Source: Algoriphagus vanfongensis DSM 17529 (GTDB lineage Bacteria > Bacteroidota > Bacteroidia > Cytophagales > Cyclobacteriaceae). From it: a stretch of DNA of 64,000 nucleotides. This document shows, piece by piece, positions 44,450 to 54,144 of the stretch. Below the pieces are notes generated by a model that was not told where the DNA came from, ran no database searches, and saw only the letters and a list, made by a program, of their open reading frames with translations. Position 1 is the first letter of the stretch, and each line of letters begins with the position of its first letter. The stretch is from NCBI RefSeq assembly GCF_000429465.1, contig NZ_AUBX01000009.1, positions 1 to 64,000 of the forward strand, written 5' to 3'. A program made the position numbers and the translations under genes.

Positions 44450-47400
44450 ATGAGAAAAGTTTTATCAATTGCTTTTACTCTGGTTATGTTGGTCTGTGTT
44501 TCTAATCTGACACAGGCACAGTCTAAAGTTGTCAAGGGGGTAGTGACTGCCTCACCGGATGGATTGCCCATGCCGGGAGTGACTATTTTAGATAAGACTA
44601 ACCAGACTGGGACTACCACCAATGTAGATGGTGAGTATTCCATTTCAGTAGGACCAAATTCAATTTTGGTGTTTTCATTTATCGGATATACTACCCGAGA
44701 AGTGACTGTAGGTAACCAAACGGAAATCAACATCAATCTGGAAGAAGACGCTAGTGAGCTTTCAGAAGTAGTGGTGACCGCTTTGGGGATTAGTAAGGAA
44801 AAGGAAAAACTTGGATACTCACTTACTGAAGTAGGAAGTGAAACTATGACCAAAGCCCGTGAAACAAACGTGGCAAACTCACTCGCAGGTCGTGTGGCTG
44901 GTTTGGTGGTGAAAGGTACCAATTCAGGCCCAGGGGGGACTTCCAAAATCACGCTTAGAGGAACTCCAAGTATCAACGGTACTGGATCTCCTTTGTATGT
45001 AATCAATGGTGTGCCAATGGACAATACTCAAAGAGGATCTGCAGGACAATGGGGAGGTAGCGACAACGGTGACGGTATCGGAAACCTATCTCCAGATGAT
45101 ATAGAGACTATGACGGTTCTTAAAGGTCAAGCAGCATCTGCTCTTTATGGTACCAGAGCATCCAATGGTGTCATCCTTATTACAACTAAATCAGGTAAAA
45201 AAGGAGGAGAATGGAGTGCCAACTATAATCTCAACTATATGGTTGAAAATCCAGTTGACTTTACAGATTTCCAAACGATGTATGGCCAAGGGACAGGTGG
45301 CCAGCGCCCAACTACCGCTACTGATGCTCAGACTACTGGTCGATTGGCATGGGGAGAACCTATGGGGGGTACCGTAATAGGATTTGATGGAAATCAGTAT
45401 CCTTATTCTCCGACAAGTGATACATATCTTGATTTCTACAGAACAGGTTCCAACTTCACCAATACGGTATCTGTTTCCAAAGGTCTTGGAACAGATGGCT
45501 CGTTCAGAATGTCAGTTTCGAATCTTGATTCCAAGTCGATAGTGCCAAATAGTGGCATGGACAGATTGAGCTTAAACTTGAATGTAGATCAAAATATCAC
45601 GGACAAATTGAATGTGACTGCAATGGTCAATTACATTGATCAAAAGTCTACCAATATTCCAAATTTGAGTGATGGACCTAAAAATCCAAACAACTTCTTA
45701 TTCTTGGCTCCAAACATTTCGCAAAGCATATTTGATCCAGGCTATGATCCTGAAACTGGCGCGGAAACCGTATTTAGTGATGATATTTATGTGACAAACC
45801 CGTACTTCATCGTCAATCAAGGTATCAATGATCTAGGTAGAAGAAGAACGATTTCTGCATTGTCTACCAAGTATAGCTTTACAAAAGATATCTATGCTAT
45901 GGTACGTATCGGGAATGACGTATCCAATGATGATTTCTACAGCATAGACCCTTATGGATTGGCGTATTCTGCAAATTTGCAGGGTAACTTGAATTCAAGA
46001 GGTCAATCTTATAGATCAGAACTTAACATTGATGGTATCTTCGGAGCCAAAGTGCAATTGACTGAAGGCTTGGTGCTTGACGGTCTTTTGGGTGGGAATA
46101 TCAGAAAAAATAAATTTGAATCTGTAGGAGTAGGAGGTAGCAGATTTGTATTGCCATATCTGTATTCTCCATTCAATGTGGAGACATTCTCCAGATCTTA
46201 TGATTATTCCCAATTGGAAGTTCATTCAGGGTTCTATTCCTTAGACTTTGGTATCAAAGAGTTTTTGACACTTTCTACCACTGGTCGATATGACGTCTAC
46301 AGTACATTGACTAGTCCTGTTTCAGATGATAATAGTATTTTCTCTCCTTCAGTTTCTGCAGCATTTCTATTTGATCAATTCCTGGATATGCCAGCGATGG
46401 ATTTTGGTAAGTTGAGAGTTTCTTATGCTGTGACAAGTGGAGATCCTGGAGTTGCATACAGCAATCAGTTCTATTATTCTTCTGCAAATTCTTTTGCTGG
46501 AGTACCTGCAGGTTCCTCTCCGACATCTCTCCCTAATTTGTTTTTGAAGCCATTTACTACTGATGAATTTGAAATCGGTTTGGATGTCAATTTCTTCAAT
46601 AACAGATTGGGACTTGATATGGCCTATTATACTAAAACCACTCATAATGAAATTATGAATGCAAGCTTGAGTATTGCGTCTGGATTCAATAGTGCAGTGG
46701 TAGCAACAGGGTCCATCCAAAATAAAGGCTTGGAAGTATTGTTGACTGGTAAGCCAATTCAGACTGCAGAATTTGAGTGGACTTCTTCTTTCAACTTGAC
46801 AAAAGTGAAAAATGAAGTACTAAGTACAGATGAAAATAACAACCCTGTAAACCTCGGACAAAACAGAGCTACTCTTGGAAATGCGGTAACAGCCTATGTG
46901 GTAGGTGAAGCTGGTCCACAGATCAGAGCTTATGATTATCAATACAATGCGGACGGAAGCATCGTAGTGGATGAGGCAGGTCTTCCTGTGCGAGGTGAAC
47001 TGATCAATATGGGAACAGTACTTCCAACTTTGTACGGTGGATGGAATAATGAATTCAACTACAAAGGAATTTCTCTTTCATTCCTGATTGATTACAACTT
47101 TGGAAACAAAGTCCTATCTGCAACTGAGTTTTATTCTACTTTCAGGGGCCTAAACAAAGTTACTTTGGAAGGAAGAGAATCAGGCGTAACCAATGGTGGA
47201 GTCACAGCTCCAGCAGAAGAATATTACAAGGCGTTGGCTCAAAATATCACACGGACTTCGGTAGTTGATGGAGATTTTATCAAGTTGAGACAATTTACCC
47301 TAGGATATTCTCTACCTGCTTCTTGGTTTGGCAACACTCCTGTGATTAAAGGCTTGGATGTTTCATTTGTAGCTAGAAACCTAGCCATCCTAATGAGAAA

Positions 47401-47521
47401 AGCTAAGAATATTGATCCAGAAGCAAGCTTTGGTTCCAATATCAATTATACAGGTATAGAGGGAACTTCGCTTCCAAGCACCAGATCTTTCGGTTTCAAC
47501 CTGAACTTTAAACTGAACTAA
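44450..47521 (+). CDS. SusC/RagA-family TonB-linked outer-membrane transporter
   Basis: A 1023-residue outer-membrane protein: signal peptide (1-23), a carboxypeptidase-like regulatory domain (about 27-105), a TonB-box region, plug domain (about 110-235, with NSLAGRVAGLVVKGTNSGPGGTSKITLRG) and a large beta-barrel ending in FNLNFKLN. No N-terminal STN sensing domain is seen. It imports oligosaccharides through the SusC/SusD pedal-bin mechanism. SusD starts two bases after its stop. No sigma/anti-sigma or hybrid two-component gene is adjacent, so regulation is not visible. Confidence 0.92.
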   Translation: MRKVLSIAFTLVMLVCVSNLTQAQSKVVKGVVTASPDGLPMPGVTILDKTNQTGTTTNVDGEYSISVGPNSILVFSFIGYTTREVTVGNQTEININLEEDASELSEVVVTALGISKEKEKLGYSLTEVGSETMTKARETNVANSLAGRVAGLVVKGTNSGPGGTSKITLRGTPSINGTGSPLYVINGVPMDNTQRGSAGQWGGSDNGDGIGNLSPDDIETMTVLKGQAASALYGTRASNGVILITTKSGKKGGEWSANYNLNYMVENPVDFTDFQTMYGQGTGGQRPTTATDAQTTGRLAWGEPMGGTVIGFDGNQYPYSPTSDTYLDFYRTGSNFTNTVSVSKGLGTDGSFRMSVSNLDSKSIVPNSGMDRLSLNLNVDQNITDKLNVTAMVNYIDQKSTNIPNLSDGPKNPNNFLFLAPNISQSIFDPGYDPETGAETVFSDDIYVTNPYFIVNQGINDLGRRRTISALSTKYSFTKDIYAMVRIGNDVSNDDFYSIDPYGLAYSANLQGNLNSRGQSYRSELNIDGIFGAKVQLTEGLVLDGLLGGNIRKNKFESVGVGGSRFVLPYLYSPFNVETFSRSYDYSQLEVHSGFYSLDFGIKEFLTLSTTGRYDVYSTLTSPVSDDNSIFSPSVSAAFLFDQFLDMPAMDFGKLRVSYAVTSGDPGVAYSNQFYYSSANSFAGVPAGSSPTSLPNLFLKPFTTDEFEIGLDVNFFNNRLGLDMAYYTKTTHNEIMNASLSIASGFNSAVVATGSIQNKGLEVLLTGKPIQTAEFEWTSSFNLTKVKNEVLSTDENNNPVNLGQNRATLGNAVTAYVVGEAGPQIRAYDYQYNADGSIVVDEAGLPVRGELINMGTVLPTLYGGWNNEFNYKGISLSFLIDYNFGNKVLSATEFYSTFRGLNKVTLEGRESGVTNGGVTAPAEEYYKALAQNITRTSVVDGDFIKLRQFTLGYSLPASWFGNTPVIKGLDVSFVARNLAILMRKAKNIDPEASFGSNINYTGIEGTSLPSTRSFGFNLNFKLN

Positions 47522-47523
47522 TT

Positions 47524-49125
47524 ATGAAAAAATATATAAGCATATTGCTATCTGGATTACTCTTGACCGCTTCAGGTTGTGATGGTGATTTTGCAGACAT
47601 CAATACCAATCCAAATAGTGCTGGATCTAATGTGTTTGATCCAAATTTGATATTGCCTACGGTTTCCTATAATTATGGCAATATGATGACAGGATATACC
47701 GGCGCGATCTTATTCCAAAGTATGTGGGTCCAAGTCATGGCCTCTACTTCTACAGGTGGTGCTAACTACTATTCAAACGCTGATAAATATGTGGCTTCCG
47801 GTAGTACCAATAGCTATATTCAAAGTGTTTGGAACGACGGATTTTCATCTGCATCCAGAACATTCCAGATGCAGAAATTAGCTGAAGAGAAAGGTTTTAG
47901 CAATCTGTATGCTGTTGGAACTATCTGGAAAGTATTGACACTTTCATTCGTTTCGGATGTATATGGAGATATTCCTTATTCTGAAGCCTTGAGGGCCGAA
48001 GAGGGAATCACCCAACCTGTGTATGATTCTCAAGCTGGTGCTTATACTGCAATGCTGTCGGATCTAGAGGCAGCTATTGGATCTCTTTCTGACTCTGGAG
48101 ATGCCATCAAAAATGATGTGCTGTATGGAGGTGATTTGAGCAAATGGAGAAAACTTGGCTATTCTATCATGCTGAGAATGGCTATGAGATTGGTAGATGC
48201 TGATCCGTCTACAGCTCAAAATTATGTGTCTAAAGCAATAGCAGGGGGTGTGTTTGCCTCTACAGCTGATGAAGCAGTGTTGGTATCTGATCAGGCCAAT
48301 GGATATGCTAACTCCAGTGCCAATGCACTGAATGTCACAGATGATGTGTATGAGGTAAGATGGTCTGATCATTTGATCGATTTCTTGAAGTCTACAAATG
48401 ATCCTAGATTGTCTATCGTGGCAGAAGTACCTGCTGCAGGCCTTGCAGCCAATAGAAGTAGTGCAGCCGGAAACAATGATCCTGCAGTTCAAGTGGGATT
48501 ACCTAATGGATACGATCTGAGAGGTGGAGCCACAGATGTTTCGAATGAACCAAATTACCCGGGCCCTACTGGTTCTGGTGATGATATTGCTCCTATTGGG
48601 GCGTATTCAAGACCTACGGCTATTTATCGAGACCGTGATGCACCAGTGTTTATTTTGACCTATGCTGAGGTACAGCTTTTGCTTGCTGATGCAGCAGCCA
48701 GAGGTTACGGTGTGCCAGGCACAGCGTCTAGCTATTATGCTGCTGGTGTGGAAGCTGCTTTGATTTCAATAGGTAAATTTGGTGGTGGTAGCGTAGCACC
48801 ATCGGCTGCTGCTGCTTATGCCGCGGCCAATCCATTGGATACCAGTAGTGCAACAGCATCATTGAAGATGATTAATGAGCAAATCTGGGCAACAACTGGC
48901 TTATTCGCCAACTTTGTAGAGTCATGGAATAATTGGAAAAGATCTGGCTACCCAGAATTGACTCCAGTAAACTACTCCGGTAATTTCTCAGGAGGCCAGA
49001 TCCCTACGAGACAGCTGTATCCAGCTTCCGAAAGTACTACAAATCCAGAAGGACTTGCAGGCGGAGTTTCTTCAATGGGCGGTGATACTTGGGTGACGAG
49101 AATGTGGTGGGATGGTGGAAATTAA
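47524..49125 (+). CDS. SusD/RagB-family glycan-binding lipoprotein
   Basis: A 533-residue surface lipoprotein: signal peptide ending in TASGC with lipid cysteine 19, followed by DFADINTNPN, typical of the SusD/RagB or SusD-like family. Helical TPR-like units form the scaffold for the glycan-binding face. The C-terminal part, GGQIPTRQLYPASE and YPELTPVNYSG near the end, is usual for the SusD-like group (Pfam SusD-like/12771 type). It should cap the SusC barrel and bind the polymer. A strong terminator follows. Confidence 0.9.
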   Translation: MKKYISILLSGLLLTASGCDGDFADINTNPNSAGSNVFDPNLILPTVSYNYGNMMTGYTGAILFQSMWVQVMASTSTGGANYYSNADKYVASGSTNSYIQSVWNDGFSSASRTFQMQKLAEEKGFSNLYAVGTIWKVLTLSFVSDVYGDIPYSEALRAEEGITQPVYDSQAGAYTAMLSDLEAAIGSLSDSGDAIKNDVLYGGDLSKWRKLGYSIMLRMAMRLVDADPSTAQNYVSKAIAGGVFASTADEAVLVSDQANGYANSSANALNVTDDVYEVRWSDHLIDFLKSTNDPRLSIVAEVPAAGLAANRSSAAGNNDPAVQVGLPNGYDLRGGATDVSNEPNYPGPTGSGDDIAPIGAYSRPTAIYRDRDAPVFILTYAEVQLLLADAAARGYGVPGTASSYYAAGVEAALISIGKFGGGSVAPSAAAAYAAANPLDTSSATASLKMINEQIWATTGLFANFVESWNNWKRSGYPELTPVNYSGNFSGGQIPTRQLYPASESTTNPEGLAGGVSSMGGDTWVTRMWWDGGN

Positions 49126-49145
49126 TTTTTCCTGATCCTTAAATT

Positions 49146-49185
49146 GACAGAGGTTTTGATTGAGTTCAAAACCTCTGTCTTTTTT
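49146..49185 (+). terminator. Strong Rho-independent terminator after susD
   Basis: GACAGAGGTTTT (49146-49157) pairs perfectly with AAAACCTCTGTC (49168-49179), followed by six T (49180-49185). It separates susCD from the GH18 gene, so the latter needs read-through or its own promoter within about 25 bases. Confidence 0.88.
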
Positions 49186-49208
49186 ATATTCGTCCCAAAT
49201 TATCCTTT

Positions 49209-50357
49209 ATGAAAAATCTATTGCTTTTATTTTTTGTCTCTGCATTAGCCTGCTCTCCCAAAATTGAAGAAGAAGTCACCGCGCCTGATCAAGACTATGT
49301 CGTCATAGGCTATGTGGCTGGCTGGAAAACACTCAATCCCAAAAAAATCCCAGTAGACAAACTCACTCATATCAACTATGCATTTGCCGATGTAAAAGAT
49401 GGAGTCGTCACCCATATCGGAGATCGCAAGGAAAAGGACAGTCTCAACTTTCTACAACTTCGCAGACTAAAAGAAATCAATCCGGAACTCAAACTATTGG
49501 TTTCCATCGGTGGTTGGACCAATTCCAAAGGTTTTTCAGAGGCAGTTTCCAGTCCGGAAGGGATCAAAAAACTTACCCAGTCTGGAATTGAGTTCCTTCA
49601 AAAGTATCACTTGGATGGATTGGATTTTGATTGGGAATACCCGGGAATGCCAGGAGATGACAATCCGCATAAACCAGAGGATAAGGAAAATTTTGTAGCA
49701 ATGCTTCGCAGTTTTCGGGAAGCGCTAGATTCATTAGGTGCACTTGACGATACGCACTATTTGAGCACCATTGCGTCAGGTGGATTTCGCAAATACTTGG
49801 AAGCAAATGATATGGCCGAGGCCCAAAAGTATCTGGATCTTATCAATATCATGACTTATGATTTTTATACAGGAAGCGATGAAGTCACAGGACATCATGC
49901 CAATTTGCATGGCTATGGAGGCAAAGGAGCCTCAGCTGAAAAGGCAGTAAAGGAACATGTCGAATTCGGAGTACCTGCGGAAAAGATAGTATTGGGCGTG
50001 CCCTTTTATGGTCGGATGTGGAGGCAAGTGGGAGCTGATCAAAATGGCCTTGATCAGCCTGGAGCTTATGCGATGGGCTTGCCTTATCATCAGGTTTTGG
50101 CTCTTTCCAAAAACTCCAACTATCAGCGCTTTTGGGATGAAGCTGCAGCGGCTCCATATCTTTATTCAGCTAAAGATTCTACTTGGATTACGTATGAAGA
50201 TGAAGAGTCTCTTCAGGGTAAAATGCAGTTTGTCAAAGATCATAAATTAGCCGGGGCTATGTTTTGGGAATTGTCGGAGGACAATACCCGTCGGCTTTTG
50301 AAGGCTTTGAATACTGCTTTAAGGGGAGAGAAAGAATCAGAAAGCCCCAAGCCATGA
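49209..50357 (+). CDS. GH18 family glycoside hydrolase lipoprotein (chitinase-like)
   Basis: A 382-residue lipoprotein (VSALAC, cysteine 15). The GH18 TIM barrel shows SIGG (99-102) and the full catalytic DGLDFDWE (136-143; E143 is the acid), plus a conserved MTYDF near 217 and a late MFWELSED, which closes the substrate-assisted active site. Such enzymes cut chitin, or the GlcNAc-GlcNAc bond of N-glycans (endo-beta-N-acetylglucosaminidase). No carbohydrate-binding module is attached. It overlaps the ROK kinase gene by four bases (ATGA), so they are translated in tandem. Confidence 0.9.
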   Translation: MKNLLLLFFVSALACSPKIEEEVTAPDQDYVVIGYVAGWKTLNPKKIPVDKLTHINYAFADVKDGVVTHIGDRKEKDSLNFLQLRRLKEINPELKLLVSIGGWTNSKGFSEAVSSPEGIKKLTQSGIEFLQKYHLDGLDFDWEYPGMPGDDNPHKPEDKENFVAMLRSFREALDSLGALDDTHYLSTIASGGFRKYLEANDMAEAQKYLDLINIMTYDFYTGSDEVTGHHANLHGYGGKGASAEKAVKEHVEFGVPAEKIVLGVPFYGRMWRQVGADQNGLDQPGAYAMGLPYHQVLALSKNSNYQRFWDEAAAAPYLYSAKDSTWITYEDEESLQGKMQFVKDHKLAGAMFWELSEDNTRRLLKALNTALRGEKESESPKP

Positions 50358-51199
50358 TCGTAGGCGTTGATATAGGCGGTTCGCATATTGCAGCTGGTAT
50401 TTTGAATAAATCATCGGGTGAAATCCGCATAGATAAGTTTTCAGAAGCATCTGTAGATTCCAGTGCTTCGGCCAGTGATATTATTTCCAATTGGGCAGGT
50501 TTGATACGAAGCATTGCTGATGCTAAAGCCGATCTTAAAGTCGGCATTGCGATGCCAGGTCCATTTGATTATGAAAGTGGAATTTCGCTGATTTTGGAAC
50601 AAGGAAAAATGAAGTCACTGTATGGAAAGTCCATCAGGGATTTGTTGGCGAAAGAGCTGGAAATTGTCCCGGCCAATATTTGTTTTATGAATGATGCTGA
50701 GGCCTTTTTGAAAGGAGAAAGTTTGGCTGGTGCAGGGAAAGACTACACCAATACAATGGGTTTGACACTGGGAACGGGCTTGGGGTCGGCGATTCAGGTG
50801 GAGGAAATTGTCAAAGATGCCAAGCTTTGGACTGCTCCTTTTCGGCAAGGAATCGCGGAAGACTATCTAGGTACCAGTTGGTTTCAGAAATATGTCGATG
50901 AGCGGTATTCTAAGACTATCGCAGGAGCAAGAGAGTTGATGGAAGAGGGTTTTGATCCTTCTATTCGGGAGGAAGTTTTCAAGGTCTATGGTCAGGCATT
51001 GGGAGAGTTTCTCTTTCCTTATGTGATCAGGCTTCAGACCCAGGCTGTGATTTTGGGTGGGAAAATTGCGAATGCTCATTCCTATTTTCTACCCAGTGCC
51101 CAATCCTATCTCAGGAACTATGGAGTGGATTTGGCCTTTCACATATCTCAGTTGGGAGAGCGCTCTACATTGATTGGTGCCGGTGGAGTCTTTCTCTAA
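50354..51199 (+). CDS. ROK-family sugar kinase lacking the zinc-cysteine motif
   Basis: A 281-residue ROK protein: phosphate-1 loop VDIGGSH (5-11), a catalytic NDAEAF near 115 and GLTLGTGLGSA (about 138-148). The usual ROK zinc site CxCGxxGCxE is absent; only one Cys is present in the protein, and the corresponding region reads GIAEDYLGTSWF. Members with this feature form a separate subgroup; sugar specificity (GlcNAc, glucose, or another) cannot be deduced. The ATG at 50354 overlaps the GH18 stop; an upstream frame would extend into that gene. It probably phosphorylates the sugar released by the locus. Confidence 0.82.
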   Translation: MIVGVDIGGSHIAAGILNKSSGEIRIDKFSEASVDSSASASDIISNWAGLIRSIADAKADLKVGIAMPGPFDYESGISLILEQGKMKSLYGKSIRDLLAKELEIVPANICFMNDAEAFLKGESLAGAGKDYTNTMGLTLGTGLGSAIQVEEIVKDAKLWTAPFRQGIAEDYLGTSWFQKYVDERYSKTIAGARELMEEGFDPSIREEVFKVYGQALGEFLFPYVIRLQTQAVILGGKIANAHSYFLPSAQSYLRNYGVDLAFHISQLGERSTLIGAGGVFL

Positions 51200-51252
51200 A
51201 AGACGCTGAGTTCATTTCTGATTAAATTATAACCCTAATAACACTATACCCG

Positions 51253-53106
51253 ATGCGGATTGCTTTCTGTTTATTCTTTTTCTTGTCGTTTTCCAATCTA
51301 AGTTTTTCCCAACAACATTATGACTTGATCATCGTGGGAGGAGGGGCCAGTGGGACTGCTGCCGGTATCGCTGCTGGCCGAGCTGGTGTGAAATGTTTGA
51401 TTATCGAGGAAGGCCCTTGGTTGGGAGGGATGCTGACTGCGGCGGGTGTTTCAGCGATTGATGGAAATCACCGACTGCCATCCGGTATTTGGGCTGAGTT
51501 TCGAGACAGTTTGATAGCTCATTATGGTTCGCAGCAGTCCATGTCTACAGGTTGGGTTTCCAATACACTTTTTGAACCTCAGGTTGGAAATCAGGTTTTT
51601 CAAGAAATAGCTCAGGGAGTTGATAACTTGGAACTCGCTTTTCAAAGCCAATGGAAAAGTGTGAGCTATGAAAATCAGGTTTGGAAGGTAGAATTTGATC
51701 AGCAGGGAGAGATGAATTCTGTTTCAGCGCCACTCCTGATAGATGCTACAGAGCTGGGTGATGTGGCAGCGTCATTAGGTTTGCCTTATCGCTTGGGAAT
51801 GGATGCAAGAGAGGAGATCGGAGAAGAGTTTGCGCCGGAGCAAAGTAATGACATCATACAAGATTTGACATATGTGGTGACATTGGAGGATTTTGGGCAA
51901 GGATCGGATCGAACTATCGCAAAGCCAAAGGATTATGATCCAGCCGAATTTGCCTGTGCCTGTGCCCATGCAGATCCGATTTCAGACAATGATCCCACCT
52001 TGGATTGTGACAAGATGATCAGCTATGGCAAATTGCCCAATGGCAAGTATATGATCAACTGGCCAAATTGCGGGAATGACTATTATGTCAACCTGGTGGA
52101 ACTAAGTCCTCAAGCACGTGATCTAGAAATAGAAAAAGCAAAGCAAGCCAGTTTGAGATTTGTCTATTATATCCAGCAGGAACTGGGCTATAAACATCTG
52201 GGAATTGCCGAAGGTGAGTATCCGACAGAGGATGGTTTACCGATGATTCCATACCATCGCGAGTCAAGAAGATTTCTTGGCAAGGTGGATTTTACACTTC
52301 CCTATGTGAGAACTCCCTACGAGGCAGCGAGTCCGCTGTATCGCACTGGAATTGCCGTAGGAGACTATACCATTGATCATCATCATAAGAAAAATTCCGA
52401 GGCACCTGCGATAGATTTTATAAAAATCCGAGTGCCTTCTTACAATGTTCCCTTAGGTGCTTTGGTACCCCAAGATCAGCCTGGTTTGATTTTGGCCGAA
52501 AAGAGTATCTCCGTGTCCAATATTGTCAATGGAGCTTCCCGACTTCAGCCCGTTGTATTGGGTATCGGGCAGGCGGCGGGAGTGTTGGCTGCAGTTTCAA
52601 AAAAATCAGGAAAATTGCCAGATCAGGTTTCTATTCGGGAAGTGCAAGAGGCTCTATTGGATCAGAGAGCCTTTGTCATGCCATTTTTGGATGTAGAAAG
52701 AGAAGATCCGTATTTTCAGGCGATACAGCGAATAGGAGCCACGGGAATCCTACAAGGCGAAGGAGTGCCCTATCTCTGGGCAAATCAAACTTGGTTTTAC
52801 CCGGATAGATTAGTGACAGAGTACGAATTGATTTCAGGTTTGAAAAGCTATTATCCGCAGTTGGATGGATTCTGGGGAGCATCTGGAGACTACCTGACTT
52901 TGGAGAAGTTGAGTCATTTTCTTAAAATATTTAAGCCAGATTTGACCTTGGAAATGCTTGAGGAAGGATGGAATTATACAAAACTTCCAGAAGCCTTCGA
53001 TAAAGATAAAAAATTGACTAGGAGGGAAGTGGCGGTGTTATTGGATGAGGTGTTGGATCCTTTTTCTATGCCTATCCAATGGAATGGGGAACTGGATAAT
53101 CTTTAA
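51253..53106 (+). CDS. Secreted FAD-dependent oxidoreductase with SLH-like C-terminus
   Basis: A 617-residue exported flavoprotein. A Sec-type signal peptide (1-19, no twin Arg) is followed by LIIVGGGASGTAAG (26-39) and a second Rossmann-type motif IIEEGPWLGGM, as in the FAD-dependent oxidoreductase family often found in polysaccharide-use loci. A late NGASRLQPVVLGIGQAAG covers the FAD pyrophosphate contact. From about 475 to 617 two repeats (EDPYFQAIQRIGATGILQGEG and YLTLEKLSHFLKIF..KLTRREVAVLL) resemble SLH units. It is 53 bases after the ROK gene. The substrate is unknown; it may oxidise sugar ends. Confidence 0.82.
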   Translation: MRIAFCLFFFLSFSNLSFSQQHYDLIIVGGGASGTAAGIAAGRAGVKCLIIEEGPWLGGMLTAAGVSAIDGNHRLPSGIWAEFRDSLIAHYGSQQSMSTGWVSNTLFEPQVGNQVFQEIAQGVDNLELAFQSQWKSVSYENQVWKVEFDQQGEMNSVSAPLLIDATELGDVAASLGLPYRLGMDAREEIGEEFAPEQSNDIIQDLTYVVTLEDFGQGSDRTIAKPKDYDPAEFACACAHADPISDNDPTLDCDKMISYGKLPNGKYMINWPNCGNDYYVNLVELSPQARDLEIEKAKQASLRFVYYIQQELGYKHLGIAEGEYPTEDGLPMIPYHRESRRFLGKVDFTLPYVRTPYEAASPLYRTGIAVGDYTIDHHHKKNSEAPAIDFIKIRVPSYNVPLGALVPQDQPGLILAEKSISVSNIVNGASRLQPVVLGIGQAAGVLAAVSKKSGKLPDQVSIREVQEALLDQRAFVMPFLDVEREDPYFQAIQRIGATGILQGEGVPYLWANQTWFYPDRLVTEYELISGLKSYYPQLDGFWGASGDYLTLEKLSHFLKIFKPDLTLEMLEEGWNYTKLPEAFDKDKKLTRREVAVLLDEVLDPFSMPIQWNGELDNL

Positions 53107-53134
53107 TATTTTGAAATTCTTTAAATTTTCATCA

Positions 53135-54121
53135 ATGATTTTTGTTCGGAGGGTATTACTAATCTTTTGCCTTATCGGTTTTTCAAATTTAGGCAATAGT
53201 CAATCTTATTTTAGGTTGATTGATAGTAGTTCAGGTGCATATTCGAATAGTTACGATTCTGAGATTATACAAGACGGTTATTTGAATTTTGGCCAATTGC
53301 ATCATAAGAAAGGAGAAGAAGTTTTGAAATATGTTCGTTGGTCAGATGATGCGGTGGATTTTGAGGATCATGAATTTTTCTTGAGTATCAATAAAGCAGA
53401 ATTTTTACCAGTTTGGCTTCCAATCGATTTGTCCAAAAATGACACTTTGGATGTTTTTTTAGAACCAGACCCCAATTATATCTCCTACAAGACGAACCTT
53501 CATTACAATAAGTGTGGAGAGCCTATTTATAGAAAATACTACCCAAAACCACTAAGGGATTGGTCAGATTTGCCTACAGAAGCTCAATCTAAAATCAAAG
53601 AAAGGCTAATCAAATCAATGGGGCAGGAGTTTTTCGAAAAGCTTTTTATTTCCTCCATCTATGAATACGACGGAACAAAGATGAATAAAGCCGAAGGTAG
53701 AGTTCTATACCAAAATGGTGAAAAAGGCTATCGAATATGCTTGTCTTTCAAAGATGAAGTAGCTGGCGTAGCCCAGTATTCTGCTGACTTTTTTGCAAAT
53801 GTCAAAGGAGAAATTTCTGAAATGCCCGCCTACCCAGCTTGGAGTCAGTGGGGTGTTTTTGGTCAAAAGAATAAAGGGTTATTGGCATTTGAGCAAATTG
53901 TGAGGATTGTTGAAAGTGACTCTACCATCAATTTTGAAAAGTCCAGTTCTGAGTTTGAGTTTTACCCCAGAGCAAATACCTTCGCTTGGGTTTTTAAAGA
54001 AATAACAGGGAAAAGTGAAGAAGGTCTTCAAAAAAGTAAATCCACTTACATTGACGCAGTTTCAGGAAAATTGCTTGGTGTTATTTATGATGAAACATTA
54101 GTTTTCGAACATTTTTACTAA
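53135..54121 (+). CDS. Secreted hypothetical protein
   Basis: A 328-residue protein with a signal peptide (MIFVRRVLLIFCLIGFSNLG, cleaved near 22). The mature part is mixed beta/alpha without a recognised domain; repeated aromatic and acidic segments (EDHEFFLSINKAEFLPVW, YHYNKCGEPIYRKYY) suggest an extracellular beta-rich fold. The earlier frame start at 53045 lies inside the FAD gene and would add a non-signal sequence, so ATG at 53135 is used. It lies 28 bases after the FAD gene and so may be in the same transcript. Confidence 0.72.
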   Translation: MIFVRRVLLIFCLIGFSNLGNSQSYFRLIDSSSGAYSNSYDSEIIQDGYLNFGQLHHKKGEEVLKYVRWSDDAVDFEDHEFFLSINKAEFLPVWLPIDLSKNDTLDVFLEPDPNYISYKTNLHYNKCGEPIYRKYYPKPLRDWSDLPTEAQSKIKERLIKSMGQEFFEKLFISSIYEYDGTKMNKAEGRVLYQNGEKGYRICLSFKDEVAGVAQYSADFFANVKGEISEMPAYPAWSQWGVFGQKNKGLLAFEQIVRIVESDSTINFEKSSSEFEFYPRANTFAWVFKEITGKSEEGLQKSKSTYIDAVSGKLLGVIYDETLVFEHFY

Positions 54122-54144
54122 TTCCTGTAGCGCCTGATCTCTTT

